A DNA stretch of 64,000 nt from Falcatimonas sp. MSJ-15 (GCF_018918265.1 NZ_JAHLQC010000010.1:84266-148265); one strand, 5' to 3'. Shown: positions 27,594-37,800, numbered from the stretch's first letter. Translations and numbers: made by a program. Notes: a model not told the origin generated them from the letters alone.

Positions 27594-28520
27594 TTATGCC
27601 TTTCTCTGCGCTGCCAGTGATTTGTATACTGCAAGACTTAGTATGCCTGTTACGATAAACAGGATAACTGAAAGTGCACCGGCCATTCCGTAATTTTTAC
27701 TATATAAATGCTTATTAAGATACATAATAAGCGTCATGCTCGTATTATTAGGTGCTCCACTTCCATCTGTAAGAATCTGTGGAACGTCAAACATCTGTAT
27801 ACCGCCAATCATAGATGTAATTAATACATACATAAGAATTGGTTTTAAAAGTGGTAATGTAATCTTTGTGAATGTCTGAAAAGGCTTAGCACCATCTACC
27901 TGTGCCGCCTCAAAAAGTGCTGTATCTATACCCATCATACCAGCCATAAGAAGTATTGTTGTATTACCAAACCACATCATAAAATTCATAAGTGCCACAA
28001 GACCTCTTGTTGTCCATACGTTTGATAAAAATCTGATTGGCTGTTCAATTATTCCTGCATTCATAAGAATCTGATTAACAGGTCCCTGATCTGAGAATAT
28101 TGAGTAGAATAACATCGCAAATGCCGATGCCATTATTAAGTTTGGTAAGTATATTACTGTCTTAAAAAATCCTGCTGCTTTAAGTCTTAATCTGATATCT
28201 GTAAACCATGCTGCAAGTAAAAGTGATACTATTATCTGTGGAATGAATCCCATAAGCCACATAATTATTGTATTCTTTGCGTATGCAACCATATCACCGT
28301 TAGATATAATCGCTTTATAGTTATCAAGCCCTACGAATCTTGGTCCAATCTGCTGTAATCCAAGCATATAATTTTCAAAGAAACTGTTGTAAATAGTTGT
28401 TACTAATGGAATAAATGAAAAAATCGTATATGTTAGGAAAAATGGAATAAGGAAAATATAACCCCATTTTGTGTATTTAACACATTTCGATTTTTTCCTG
28501 TTACCTGATGTTTTCGTCAT
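27594..28520 (-). CDS. Sugar ABC transporter permease (MalF-like)
   Basis: 308 aa from the ATG at 28520 (GAGGTG six bases upstream; the frame opens at a GTG at 28529). It shows about six membrane segments and the EAA loop ALFEAAQVDGAKPFQTFTKITLPLLKP. It is the first permease subunit of the CUT1 importer, 13 bp before the second. It is separated from the binding-protein gene by 260 bp holding the interleaved inverted repeats at 28544-28587. Confidence 0.92.
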   Translation of the reverse strand: MTKTSGNRKKSKCVKYTKWGYIFLIPFFLTYTIFSFIPLVTTIYNSFFENYMLGLQQIGPRFVGLDNYKAIISNGDMVAYAKNTIIMWLMGFIPQIIVSLLLAAWFTDIRLRLKAAGFFKTVIYLPNLIMASAFAMLFYSIFSDQGPVNQILMNAGIIEQPIRFLSNVWTTRGLVALMNFMMWFGNTTILLMAGMMGIDTALFEAAQVDGAKPFQTFTKITLPLLKPILMYVLITSMIGGIQMFDVPQILTDGSGAPNNTSMTLIMYLNKHLYSKNYGMAGALSVILFIVTGILSLAVYKSLAAQRKA

Positions 28521-28543
28521 TTTCATCACCTCATTTTATTTTT

Positions 28544-28587
28544 ACAGGATGGGCACATTTTGGTTACCCATCCTGTAAAATGTGCCC
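28544..28587 (-). promoter_or_regulatory. Two interleaved, mutually exclusive inverted repeats
   Basis: ACAGGATGGG (28544-28553) pairs perfectly with CCCATCCTGT (28567-28576). GGGCACATTTT (28551-28561) pairs perfectly with AAAATGTGCCC (28577-28587). The two stems share bases 28551-28553 and interleave, so only one can form at a time. No U-run follows on the minus strand; the second hairpin ends 24 bp before the permease start. Likely an mRNA-processing, stability or attenuation element between binding protein and permeases. Confidence 0.7.
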
Positions 28588-28780
28588 CTTATAGTGTAGA
28601 TTCTCTATCTCTGATATTATATATTACCCATTGCCCCAAACCGGTTACATTTAATATGTCCCCATATATTTTATTACCTTCAAATCCCAGTTATCGATTG
28701 CATATCTTTATACCTCAGGTATATAAGTTTTAATATAACAATTCTCTAACTGTATAATTTAATCAATATCTGCCAACTTA

Positions 28781-30232
28781 TTATTTATATTTTAAGTTAG
28801 GATATTTAACAACTGCTGCTTTGTAGAAGTTCTCAAGTGCTTCATCCTTAGTTACTGTTCCATTAAAGTAATCTTTGAATGCTGACTGGAATGCTTCATT
28901 TAAGCCCTGGTCGTATGGTGTACAGTTGCTCATATCAATCTTAGGAGCTGCAGATGAGAATAATGCGATATGGTTCTGTCCACTTAAGAATGCTGAACCA
29001 TAATCAGGATCGTCTGCAAGTTCTTTCATAGCTGACTGACTGTTAGTATAATCTTCTGTATCAAGTGTGATAGTCTTCATTGTATCTTTATCACATGTGA
29101 ATTTTTCCATAACCTGTTTTACAAGTGTAGGATTATCTGTACCTTTTGCTGCACATAACCATGAACCACCCCAGTAGTAAGCCTGTGGTCCTTCACATAC
29201 TGCCCAGTCACCATAGATACCATTGCCTTCTGTTGCTGCTTTGTAAGCATCAGGATCTGATGTCTTTGTAAGTCCTTCTGGAAGTGGTGTCTCAAGTGAG
29301 TTGCCAAGTAATGTAAAGTTAATTCCCCATGTTGAATAGAAGAAACCGAATACTTTACCTGTTGGTCCCTGGTCTGCTGACCATTCTGTTGCCCAAAGAG
29401 AAGTCTTATTGTTGTATCCATTATCTGTATATTCTTTTGTCTGGTCAACCCATTTCATAATATTGTCATCAATTACTATGTTGTCATTCTCATCAACCCA
29501 AGGTTTTGTTACGTTATTAGAGAATACTCTGTATGAATCATCATATCCTGATAACATCTTGTAGCCACCGTCTGACATCTTCTTAGCTACTTCATCGAAT
29601 TTATCCCAGTCAGATAACTGTTTCTGAACTTCTTCTGGATCATCTGTTCCAAGTACTTCTTTGGCGATTGAGCGTCTGTAAGCAAATAATCCAGGTGTTG
29701 CCTGCCATGATACAGCTTTTAACTTACCGTCTGAATCAGTTACGATGTCTTTAGTATACTGATACTGGTCTGACAGTTCATCCTCTGTAAGTCCAATATC
29801 ATTAATAACATCAAGTGTGTAATCACTGTCAACATATTTAAGAGCATAATCTGCTTCGATTAAGAACATATCAATCTTGTCATCATCTGAAGCTTTATCC
29901 TGATCAAGAAGTCCCTGATCAAGTTTCTGCTGATAAGCATTGTCTTTACTAGGTGTTGATACCCATTCTACTTTGACATCTGATGGAACTTCACTTGCAA
30001 AATATGTATCAAAAAGTCCCTTAAATTCGTCATTCCAGCAATAAATTCTAAATACCTTGCCTTCTTCGTCTTTACTTGTATCATCTTTTTTGTCTTCTTT
30101 TGTTGACTGGCTATCTTTACTTTCCTTAGGCTCATTGTTCTTGTCATTATCTGCTGTATTACCACCACAACCTGCAAACAATGTTGCTGCCATTGATGTC
30201 GCTAAACATACACTTAATAATTTTTTCTTCAT
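28781..30232 (-). CDS. Sugar-binding lipoprotein of ABC importer
   Basis: 483 aa. The signal peptide ends in a lipobox (TLFAGCGGN, Cys 22), followed by a Ser/Asp/Lys-rich linker to about residue 60 and a CUT1-type extracellular binding domain (VFRIYCWNDEFKGLFD...). The lipidated Cys anchors it outside the membrane, where it captures the sugar for the two permeases. Given the divergent cellobiose phosphorylase and LacI regulator, cellobiose or a cellodextrin is the likely ligand. GGAGG precedes the ATG. Gene order (regulator, binding protein, permeases) supports co-regulation. Confidence 0.9.
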   Translation of the reverse strand: MKKKLLSVCLATSMAATLFAGCGGNTADNDKNNEPKESKDSQSTKEDKKDDTSKDEEGKVFRIYCWNDEFKGLFDTYFASEVPSDVKVEWVSTPSKDNAYQQKLDQGLLDQDKASDDDKIDMFLIEADYALKYVDSDYTLDVINDIGLTEDELSDQYQYTKDIVTDSDGKLKAVSWQATPGLFAYRRSIAKEVLGTDDPEEVQKQLSDWDKFDEVAKKMSDGGYKMLSGYDDSYRVFSNNVTKPWVDENDNIVIDDNIMKWVDQTKEYTDNGYNNKTSLWATEWSADQGPTGKVFGFFYSTWGINFTLLGNSLETPLPEGLTKTSDPDAYKAATEGNGIYGDWAVCEGPQAYYWGGSWLCAAKGTDNPTLVKQVMEKFTCDKDTMKTITLDTEDYTNSQSAMKELADDPDYGSAFLSGQNHIALFSSAAPKIDMSNCTPYDQGLNEAFQSAFKDYFNGTVTKDEALENFYKAAVVKYPNLKYK

Positions 30233-30316
30233 AGTTAAGTCCTCCTAAATGATAAGTATAGGTTATTTAGTTTCTTTTATTACAACAGCCTTCCTTTTTG
30301 CTGTCAGTAATCTTAG

Positions 30317-31333
30317 TTATAACTCAATTCTTCCTACCGTAGCTCCTTCTAGCAACTCACCCTGTACAATAACCTGCTCGATAAGCGTTGTCTTTGGTTT
30401 TTCAATAAGTCCTATAAGTTTCTCTGCGGCATATCTGCCAAGTTTTTTAGTATTCTGTGCTAACGTTGTTATCGCCGGTTCAATCTGTCTTGCCACTCTG
30501 ATTCCGTCATATCCGGCAACTGATATATCCTGTGGTATTCGTAATCCTCTTTTCTTAATTGCATTGATTCCACCAAATGCTGCATAGTCATCCGGAAAAA
30601 TAATGCACGTTGGAGGTTCTTTCAGATCAAGAAGTTCTCTTGTTCTCTTCGCTGTCATATCAGTATCTCTGTAGCCTGCTTCCTTAACGTACTCATCAGG
30701 AATCACAAGTCCAAGTTCCTCTGCTGTCTTGTAAAAACTTGAAAGTCTGCTGCTTGTTACTGCTGATTCCATTCCATGTATGTATGCTATCTTTCTATGC
30801 CCATGATTATATATATATGTCAATAAATCTCTCATTCCCTTGATATTGTCCGATACAATTGATATTCTGTTGTTAAACAGATGATCTATTGTAACTACCG
30901 GAATGTCACTCTCTACAAGCTCCATTACCTCAGGATCAGAAAAATCAATACACGCGATGACCACTCCATCAAATCCCCTAAATCTTGCATGCTCTAGATA
31001 TGATAACCTGTTGCTTCTGCTTTTGTTACAATTTAAAAATGTTATGTCATATCCCTTTTTCTCTGCTGTCACCTTGAAGCTCTCTAATACTGCAACGAAA
31101 TAGTCATGTGTCAGACCACTTCTGGCTTCGTCAACGAACAACACCCCAATGCTGTAAGTTCTATTTGTTTTAAGTGCTCTCGCTGAGATGTTTGGGAAAT
31201 ATCCCATCTCCTTTGCCTTTTTCTTGATTTCTTCCCTTTTCGCTTCGCTTATGTCGTTGTGGTTATTAAGTGCCTTACTTACAGTTGCCACTGATACATT
31301 ACAAGCTAAAGCTACATCTTTCATTGAAACCAT
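30317..31333 (-). CDS. LacI-family transcriptional regulator of cellobiose genes
   Basis: 338 aa. The N-terminal LacI helix-turn-helix and hinge are complete (MKDVALACNVSVATVSKALNNH, ISARALKTNRTYSIGVLF). The periplasmic-binding-like sensor domain follows, ending ...TLIEQVIVQGELLEGATV. AGGAGG lies 7 bp before the ATG. It lies between the uptake genes and the divergent phosphorylase. Two ACTTAATCGTTT elements in the 31.3-31.7 kb spacer are candidate operators. Confidence 0.93.
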   Translation of the reverse strand: MVSMKDVALACNVSVATVSKALNNHNDISEAKREEIKKKAKEMGYFPNISARALKTNRTYSIGVLFVDEARSGLTHDYFVAVLESFKVTAEKKGYDITFLNCNKSRSNRLSYLEHARFRGFDGVVIACIDFSDPEVMELVESDIPVVTIDHLFNNRISIVSDNIKGMRDLLTYIYNHGHRKIAYIHGMESAVTSSRLSSFYKTAEELGLVIPDEYVKEAGYRDTDMTAKRTRELLDLKEPPTCIIFPDDYAAFGGINAIKKRGLRIPQDISVAGYDGIRVARQIEPAITTLAQNTKKLGRYAAEKLIGLIEKPKTTLIEQVIVQGELLEGATVGRIEL

Positions 31334-31404
31334 TTATAATCCTCCTGTGTGTAAAACCTATTATACATTGTATCACATCTCAATTTTTAGAAGAATTATT
31401 TTTT

Positions 31405-31418
31405 ACTTAATCGTTTTC
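31405..31418. promoter_or_regulatory. Candidate LacI operator, regulator side
   Basis: ACTTAATCGTTTTC, 72 bp upstream of the LacI start. It shares ACTTAATCGTTT with the copy at 31695-31706. The core AATCGTTT has the central CG and flanking A/T symmetry of LacI-family sites. Confidence 0.5.
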
Positions 31419-31627
31419 GTATCTTTAATATACAACACTTTTTATACAAATGCAATAGTTTTTTTGAAAACATTTGTATATTTTTTATATTTTTCCTAGT
31501 AATAGTCTATATGTTTTTGTTATTTTTGCCAACCGTTTGCGCACTTTTAGTATATTCCTGGCTTATTTGCTTTGTTTTTAAGTAATACATTACGAAATCA
31601 TCTCATATATTATGTTAATTTTTGTTC

Positions 31628-31656
31628 TTGATTTTGAGCTGTATTCATTGTATAAT
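31628..31656 (+). promoter_or_regulatory. Promoter of the cellobiose phosphorylase gene
   Basis: TTGATT (31628-31633) and TATAAT (31651-31656) with exact 17-bp spacing, 82 bp upstream of the start codon. The surrounding 31334-31738 spacer has no gene; another LacI-like core, AACCGTTTGCG, occurs near 31531. Confidence 0.7.
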
Positions 31657-31692
31657 CAGCCTGTAACCAATCTTACAATCTAATTAATCCTT

Positions 31693-31710
31693 TTACTTAA
31701 TCGTTTACTT
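31693..31710. promoter_or_regulatory. Candidate LacI operator, phosphorylase side
   Basis: TTACTTAATCGTTTACTT, centred about 45 bp downstream of the -10 box, positioned to block transcription of the phosphorylase gene. Confidence 0.55.
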
Positions 31711-31738
31711 GAATATTTTAGTTAAAGGAGAAACAATT

Positions 31739-34177
31739 ATGAAATATGGTTATTTTGATGATTCTAACAAAGAATATGTTATTACAACACCAACAACTCC
31801 ATTACCATGGATAAACTACCTTGGATGTAAGGATTTCTTCTCACTTATATCCAACACTCAAGGAGGATACTCTTTTTACAAAGATGCCAAACTTCTAAGG
31901 CTTACAAGATATCGTTACAACGATGTTCCGGCTGACTGTAACGGCAAGTATTTCTACATTAACGATGGTGAATGTGTATGGAATGTCGCATGGCAGCCCG
32001 TTAAAACAGATCTTGATTCTTATGAATGTCGTCATGGCATTGGCTACAGCCGCTTTACTTCTTCTAAGAATGGACTTAAAGCCGACTGTCTTACTTTTGT
32101 TCCTATGAATGATAACTGCGAGATTAACAGTCTTACTCTTACTAACACTTCTAATCAGGTTAAGGACTTCTCACTTTTCTCATACGTTGAGTTCTGTCTG
32201 TGGAATGCAGATGATGATATGAAGAATTTTCAGCGTAACTTAAGTATCGGTGAGGTAGAGATTGAAGACGGTGGAAGAACTATCTATCATAAAACAGAGT
32301 ACAGAGAACGCAGAAACCACTACGCTGTATTCTCAGTCAACAATTGTGTTGACGGATTTGATACTATAAGAGATGAATTCTTAGGTGCTTACCATGGAAG
32401 TGACAATCCGGTTGTTGTTCATAACAGACAGTCTGCTAATTCTGTTGCAAGTGGATGGGCTCCTATCGGTTCTCATCATCTAAAAATCTCACTAAACCCT
32501 GGTGAAAGCAAAAACTTAATATTCGTTCTTGGTTTTATCGAAAATGATGATGATGACAAATGGGAATCTTATGGTATTATCAACAAGACAAAAGCTCATG
32601 AACTGCTTAACCGTTACAGCGAAGAAGAACATGTTAATGAAGCTTTTAGGGAACTTAATACTTATTGGGATACTCTTCTTGCACGATATAGCGTCAAATC
32701 TTCCAATGAACATGTAAACCGTATGGTCAATATATGGAATCAGTATCAGTGTATGGTAACTTTCAATATGTCACGTTCTGCTTCTTATTATGAATCAGGT
32801 ATTGGACGTGGAATGGGATTTCGTGATTCATGTCAGGATCTTCTTGGCTTCGTTCATCTCATTCCTGACAGAGCAAGAGAGAGAATCATAGATATCGCTT
32901 CTACACAATTCGAAGACGGAAGTGCCTATCATCAATATCAGCCACTTACCAAAAAAGGTAATTCCGATATCGGAAGTGGTTTTAATGACGATCCTCTATG
33001 GCTTATCGCAGGAACTTCTGCTTATGTAAGAGAAACCGGCGATATAGGAATTCTTAAAGAGATGGTTCCTTTTGATAATGATGAGAGTAAATCTGTAACA
33101 CTTATGGAACATTTAAAGAGATCTTTTGATTATACTGTTAATCACAAAGGTCCTCACAGACTCCCTCTTATCGGAAGAGCCGACTGGAATGACTGCCTTA
33201 ATCTAAACTGCTTCTCTAAGCATCCGGGTGAATCTTTCCAGACTTTCGGACCTAGTGAAGGACCTGTTGCTGAATCTGTATTTATTGCAGGTATGTTTGT
33301 AAAATATGGTAAAGAATATGCCGACTTATGCGAGCTTATGGACGATAATGCAGAAAAAGAACGTGCACTAAGAGAAGTTAATGAGATGTATAATACTATT
33401 CTTGATGCCGGATGGGATGGTGAATGGTTCTTAAGAGCCTATGATGCATACAGCAACAAAGTCGGTTCTAAAGAATGCGAAGAAGGTCAGATATACATTG
33501 AGCCTCAGGGCTTCTGTGTTCTTGCCGGTGTTGGTGTAAAAGAAGGTATAGCCAAAAAGGCTCTTGATTCTGTCAAAGAAAGACTTGATACAAAATATGG
33601 TGTCATGATTCTCCAGCCAGCTTATACAAGATATCATCTAGAACTTGGCGAAATATCTTCATATCCACCTGGATACAAAGAAAATGCAGGTATCTTCTGC
33701 CACAACAACCCTTGGATATCAATCGCAGAGACTGTTATCGGACGTGGTGACAGAGCTTTTGAAGTATACAAAAAAACTTGTCCATCATATATCGAAGATA
33801 TAAGTGACATACACAGAACAGAACCTTATGTATATTCCCAGATGATAGCCGGAAGAGATGCCAAGTATCATGGCGAAGCTAAGAATAGTTGGCTTACAGG
33901 TACTGCAGCCTGGACTTTTGTCAACATCTCTCAATATATTTTAGGCATATATCCAACACACAAAGGACTCAGCGTTAACCCTTGTGTTCCTAAAGATTTT
34001 GGTGATTTTGATATAACAAGACTATTCCGTAGTACTACTTATAATATACACGTTATTAATAAATCCGGTTCTGAAAAAGGTATTACAAGCATGACTGTTG
34101 ACGGCAAGGAAGTTGACGGATGTGTAATTCCTTATGAACCAGGCAAAGACTGTGTTGAAGTTGTCGTTACAATGTAA
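31739..34177 (+). CDS. cbpA: Cellobiose phosphorylase (GH94)
   Basis: 812 aa, the usual length, from the ATG at 31739 (AAAGGAG at 7 bp; the frame opens ten codons earlier without a site). The N-terminus [16 protein letters not shown] and [18 protein letters not shown] match characterised cellobiose phosphorylases. The catalytic region carries [13 protein letters not shown] with the general-acid Asp. It cleaves imported cellobiose with phosphate to glucose 1-phosphate and glucose in the cytoplasm, saving ATP. Divergent from its regulator and importer. Other GH94 disaccharide phosphorylases are possible, but the N-terminal match makes cellobiose by far the best call. Confidence 0.92.
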   Translation: MKYGYFDDSNKEYVITTPTTPLPWINYLGCKDFFSLISNTQGGYSFYKDAKLLRLTRYRYNDVPADCNGKYFYINDGECVWNVAWQPVKTDLDSYECRHGIGYSRFTSSKNGLKADCLTFVPMNDNCEINSLTLTNTSNQVKDFSLFSYVEFCLWNADDDMKNFQRNLSIGEVEIEDGGRTIYHKTEYRERRNHYAVFSVNNCVDGFDTIRDEFLGAYHGSDNPVVVHNRQSANSVASGWAPIGSHHLKISLNPGESKNLIFVLGFIENDDDDKWESYGIINKTKAHELLNRYSEEEHVNEAFRELNTYWDTLLARYSVKSSNEHVNRMVNIWNQYQCMVTFNMSRSASYYESGIGRGMGFRDSCQDLLGFVHLIPDRARERIIDIASTQFEDGSAYHQYQPLTKKGNSDIGSGFNDDPLWLIAGTSAYVRETGDIGILKEMVPFDNDESKSVTLMEHLKRSFDYTVNHKGPHRLPLIGRADWNDCLNLNCFSKHPGESFQTFGPSEGPVAESVFIAGMFVKYGKEYADLCELMDDNAEKERALREVNEMYNTILDAGWDGEWFLRAYDAYSNKVGSKECEEGQIYIEPQGFCVLAGVGVKEGIAKKALDSVKERLDTKYGVMILQPAYTRYHLELGEISSYPPGYKENAGIFCHNNPWISIAETVIGRGDRAFEVYKKTCPSYIEDISDIHRTEPYVYSQMIAGRDAKYHGEAKNSWLTGTAAWTFVNISQYILGIYPTHKGLSVNPCVPKDFGDFDITRLFRSTTYNIHVINKSGSEKGITSMTVDGKEVDGCVIPYEPGKDCVEVVVTM

Positions 34178-34234
34178 AATACTATTAGTAATATTATATT
34201 AGTGTAACTTATGTTTTATATAGCTTAAAAACGA

Positions 34235-34275
34235 GCCCCCTATAATGATTATTATCTATATTCATCATAGGGGGC
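34235..34275. terminator. Bidirectional terminator between cbpA and flagellin
   Basis: GCCCCCTATAATGA and TCATCATAGGGGGC form a strong hairpin, followed by TTTC on the plus strand. On the minus strand it ends in CTCGTTTTTAAG. It serves the two convergent genes. Confidence 0.85.
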
Positions 34276-34299
34276 TTTCAATATATAACTTTACATATC

Positions 34300-34335
34300 T
34301 ACGTAGATGGAAACTTTTTTGTTTCCATTTACGTA
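34300..34335. terminator. Second hairpin after flagellin
   Basis: TACGTAGATGGAAAC and GTTTCCATTTACGTA pair 14 of 15, with a loop of six T. It lies 20 bp past the flagellin stop. No U-run follows on the minus strand, so it may stabilise the abundant flagellin mRNA rather than terminate it. Confidence 0.55.
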
Positions 34336-34354
34336 TAATCTGTATTTAATCTCA

Positions 34355-35866
34355 TTATCTCTGCTCAAACATCTCTACAACCCCATCATCAGCATGTTTT
34401 GCCTGTGCAAGCAACATCTCTTCTGCTTTTGTTATCATATCTGTTCCTGCATATTTTACCGAAGCTTCAGCAATATCTGTATCTTCTATCGCTGATTCTG
34501 CTTTTTCAGTATTCTCTACTGCATTATCAAGATTTCTTCTAGCTGCTGTAAGCCTGTTCTGATACGTTCCCATTCTCGTTCTCTCATTATTAACATATTC
34601 AAGTGCCGACTTAAATACTTCTATTGCTTGTGACGCACCTTCCTGTGTTCCAATATTAGCTTTTACGATTCCAAGTGCAAGGCTTGATGTACTTGCAAGT
34701 TTTACTTCAAGTTCCTGACCTGTCTCTGATCCCACCTGAAGAATACGGCTGTCTGCATCTCTGAACATCTCACTATCGTCTGCAGAGAATGCACTTCCCG
34801 GTCCAAATCTGCCATATGGTCCCCATGCTGTCACTCCAAACATCTGATTATCCCAATCTGACATAGAATACGCAAAATTACTTGCAGGATCTTTTCTAAG
34901 ATTTAAAAGATCTGCAGGCTCTTGATTCTTACCTCTGTCATCATATACAATAAGCGTTCCCGGTGACTGCGGATCTTCTACAAGCTTTGTAAAATGGCTA
35001 TTAGGATTACCGCCATCTGTTCCTGCTATTATTCGTGAGATTATATCTTGTGGAGTTGTTGCATCTTTTATTCCTATTGTATATATATAATTATCTCCAC
35101 TAATTTTCTTACTGCTAGTTGCTGTATCCTCAAATTTTATACTATAATGGCTCTGACAAGTACAGCATGTTGCATAGAATCCATTACCAGCAAGTTCTTC
35201 TATATCTTTTTTACTTCCTGTAAAATTGGTGAAATCTATTCTTCCAGCCGAATGTTCAATCTGTGTAGTTCCAGTCTTAGTGGCAGGTGGTGTTACGGAA
35301 TTATCTATATAACTGTATCCAACATCAGTTGTATATGTTCCTGAGAGTATTTTATTAGCACCATTATTCACATCAGGATCCATTGGTGTCCAATCCGGCA
35401 TACCACCTACTATTATCACATCACCATATTGATCTGTAATATCAGGCATATTACCTCTTAGAAGTGGAATCTTATTAAACTCAGTATTCTTAGATATATC
35501 ATCTATCTCACTTCTTATCTGTATTATCTCATCCTGCAAAAATTCTCTGTCTTCATCTGTAAGGACATCATTTGCAGCCATTACACTAAGCTCTCGTCCT
35601 CTGTGCAACATATCCTGAATCTCTGCAATCGCTCCATCAGCAGTCTGAACCATTGATACTCCGTCCTGAATATTAGAAACTGCCTGTCTAAGACCTCGCA
35701 CCTGTTTGTTTAATTTTCTTGATACTGCAAGCCCCGCTGCATCATCTGCTGCCGTATTAATCTTATATCCAGACGATATCTTTTCAGATATTTTCGCCTT
35801 GTTTTTGGCTGACACTGAATAATTACCATTGATATTTAATGCTGTAAGATTATGTTGAATAATCAT
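34355..35866 (-). CDS. Flagellin
   Basis: 503 aa. The conserved D0/D1 ends are intact: N-terminal MIIQHNLTALNINGNY and SSGYKINTAADDAAGLAVS, C-terminal RNLDNAVENTEKAESAIEDT and AEEMLLAQAKHADDGV. The central variable region (about residues 150-370) includes a cysteine cluster, FYATCCTCQSHYSIKF, unusual for a flagellar filament protein though I believe similar clusters occur in other Lachnospiraceae flagellins. It polymerises into the extracellular filament after export. A sigma-28-type promoter lies upstream. No other flagellar genes are in the window. Confidence 0.95.
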   Translation of the reverse strand: MIIQHNLTALNINGNYSVSAKNKAKISEKISSGYKINTAADDAAGLAVSRKLNKQVRGLRQAVSNIQDGVSMVQTADGAIAEIQDMLHRGRELSVMAANDVLTDEDREFLQDEIIQIRSEIDDISKNTEFNKIPLLRGNMPDITDQYGDVIIVGGMPDWTPMDPDVNNGANKILSGTYTTDVGYSYIDNSVTPPATKTGTTQIEHSAGRIDFTNFTGSKKDIEELAGNGFYATCCTCQSHYSIKFEDTATSSKKISGDNYIYTIGIKDATTPQDIISRIIAGTDGGNPNSHFTKLVEDPQSPGTLIVYDDRGKNQEPADLLNLRKDPASNFAYSMSDWDNQMFGVTAWGPYGRFGPGSAFSADDSEMFRDADSRILQVGSETGQELEVKLASTSSLALGIVKANIGTQEGASQAIEVFKSALEYVNNERTRMGTYQNRLTAARRNLDNAVENTEKAESAIEDTDIAEASVKYAGTDMITKAEEMLLAQAKHADDGVVEMFEQR

Positions 35867-35904
35867 ATATACACCCCTCTTTTAAAATATAATTATTATC
35901 TTTT

Positions 35905-35931
35905 ATATCGGTCAATTATTCCTACACTAAA
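35905..35931 (-). promoter_or_regulatory. Sigma-28 (sigma-D) type flagellin promoter
   Basis: On the minus strand TTTA (35928-35931), 15 bp, then ACCGATAT (35905-35912). This is close to the sigma-D consensus TAAA-N15-GCCGATAT and 38 bp upstream of the flagellin start. Confidence 0.65.
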
Positions 35932-36156
35932 ACTTGTTTAATTCCTTATTACATTTGTAAGGCAACTTCATAATCATTCTATCTTAGACTCATCTATACA
36001 ACCAACAGTTTAGTCCTCTCTCCATAGACGTTATTGTATATTATTAGTGCATATCATACAATTAATGTGTTATAAGACATGACCGGTCAATGTTATGAAA
36101 TAGATTATTTTAATCTGTGTTAACCAATAATTAAGCACAGGGAAAGGATTCTAGTT

Positions 36157-37188
36157 ATGGATTTAGGTAAAAAAATAAAATCATTAAGAATAGGAGCAGG
36201 ATATACACAAGAGGATCTTGCAGGCAAACTTAAAATAAGCAGTCAGGCTGTATCAAAATGGGAGAACAATATATGTGCTCCAGACATATATGTACTTCCA
36301 CAATTATCAGTAATATTCGGTATCACTATTGACGAGCTATTTAACCTTACTACTGATGAAAAACTTAACAGAATTGAGAATATGCTTGACATCGAGAGCA
36401 GTCTTAATGACAACACATTTAACGATACAAGACATTTTCTCATGGAAGAACTTAATTCCAATCAGGATACAGCAAGAATATATTCTCTGCTTGCACGACT
36501 ATATCATCATAGAATGGCTTCTGATTCTGTATTTGTAAGCAGATATGCCAGAGAATCTATGCGTCTTAATCCTGATAAAAAAGACTGTCAATGGCTTTTA
36601 CAATTATCTGAAGGTGCTGCCATCACTGATTGGAACGCAAGACAGCATACTAAGACCATCAACTTTTACAAAGAACAGGTAGCCAAACATCCTGACATCT
36701 CACGCAACTACTTAGAACTTATGGATAATCTTCTTCTTGATCACAGACACGAAGAAGCTTTATCATATCTTCTAAAATATCGTTCTCTTAAAAATCACAA
36801 TGAGATTCAGGTTCCTGTTTATCAGGCAAGAATTGCCCTAAGCCAAGGCAATCACGAACTTGCAAGACAACACATACAGGAACTTGTAACTAATTATCCC
36901 AATAACTGGTGTGCATTATTCGAAGCGGGTGGATTCTATGCTGACAGATGCGAATATGATACAGCTCTTACATATTTTGACAAAGCATTTCTCGCATCTA
37001 AGAGTCCAAGATATACCGATCCACTAACTGCCATGGCTCTTATATACGAGATAAAAGGCGATATTGCAAAAAGTATCGAATGTTACAAGCAGATATTAGT
37101 CTTGTTAAAAGACGATTGGGGATTTAGCGAAGGTGCACCTGTTGATGAGATTAATTATGAGATTGAACGTTTACATAATCTAGTATAG
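36157..37188 (+). CDS. XRE-type regulator with TPR domain
   Basis: 343 aa. Residues 1-65 are a Cro/CI helix-turn-helix (GYTQEDLAGKLKISSQAVSKWE...LSVIFGITIDELFNL). The rest is a helical tetratricopeptide-like array (YSLLARLYHHRMASDS, ALTYFDKAFLASKSPRY, SIECYKQILVLLKDDW). This layout is typical of regulators that sense a peptide or protein partner. AAAGG precedes the ATG. Divergent from flagellin with a 290-bp spacer; a link to motility is possible but not shown. Confidence 0.88.
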   Translation: MDLGKKIKSLRIGAGYTQEDLAGKLKISSQAVSKWENNICAPDIYVLPQLSVIFGITIDELFNLTTDEKLNRIENMLDIESSLNDNTFNDTRHFLMEELNSNQDTARIYSLLARLYHHRMASDSVFVSRYARESMRLNPDKKDCQWLLQLSEGAAITDWNARQHTKTINFYKEQVAKHPDISRNYLELMDNLLLDHRHEEALSYLLKYRSLKNHNEIQVPVYQARIALSQGNHELARQHIQELVTNYPNNWCALFEAGGFYADRCEYDTALTYFDKAFLASKSPRYTDPLTAMALIYEIKGDIAKSIECYKQILVLLKDDWGFSEGAPVDEINYEIERLHNLV

Positions 37189-37349
37189 ATATTTGTATAC
37201 TGTTAGCATTTTATTTTCCCCACATTTTCTCTATATGCTTAAATATTCCCTGAAACGTCATGGTATTTACCAATTATATATGTTATACTGTTAGGTAAAA
37301 CTTTTAGCTTTCTAATATGTATTATACAATTACAGGAGAATTTTTAATC

Positions 37350-37799
37350 ATGAAAAAATGGCGCAAAAAGATATTTTTTAGCATAGCAATACTCTTAACA
37401 ATATGGCTATTATGGGGAAATTATTCAGTCGATATTAATCACATATCTGTGTCCGATGAGATGATTCCTTCTGAATTTCGTAATTATAAAATTATTCAAA
37501 TATCAGATTTACATAATGCTAATTTTGGTAACGGACAAAACTATCTAATTAAACTTATTAATGCCTACTCTGATTGTAATATTAATCTTGTATTAAGCGG
37601 GCACGCACATGGTGGACAATTTCGTATTCCTTTTATAGGTGGTTTAGTTGCTCCTAATCAAGGTTTTTTTCCAAAATATACATCTGGAAAATATATTGTA
37701 GGTAACACTCAGATGATAGTAAGTCGTGGATTAGGAAACAGTATTATTCCTCTAAGAATTAACAATCGCCCGGAGGTTGTTGTAATCACCCTTAATTAA
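37350..37799 (+). pseudogene. Metallophosphatase with in-frame internal deletion
   Basis: 149 aa from the ATG at 37350 (AGGAG upstream). An N-terminal membrane anchor (KIFFSIAILLTIWLLWG) is followed by the first metal-binding motif IIQISDLHNANFG of YkuE-type calcineurin-like phosphoesterases. The frame then jumps straight to the last motif, NLVLSGHAHGGQFRIPFIGG. The central GD and GNHE metal-ligand motifs, roughly 110-130 residues, are absent, and family members are normally near 280 aa. The frame remains open, so the deletion is in frame. The product can hardly be an active phosphatase. Confidence 0.8.
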
Positions 37800-37800
37800 T

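Noticed and set aside
28544..28587. H-type pseudoknot
   Set aside because: The connecting loops across both stems would be zero bases, which is sterically unlikely with 8-10 bp stems; alternative hairpins are more plausible.
37350..37799. Normal short metallophosphatase
   Set aside because: It lacks the GD and GNHE metal-ligand motifs needed by every active member of the fold.
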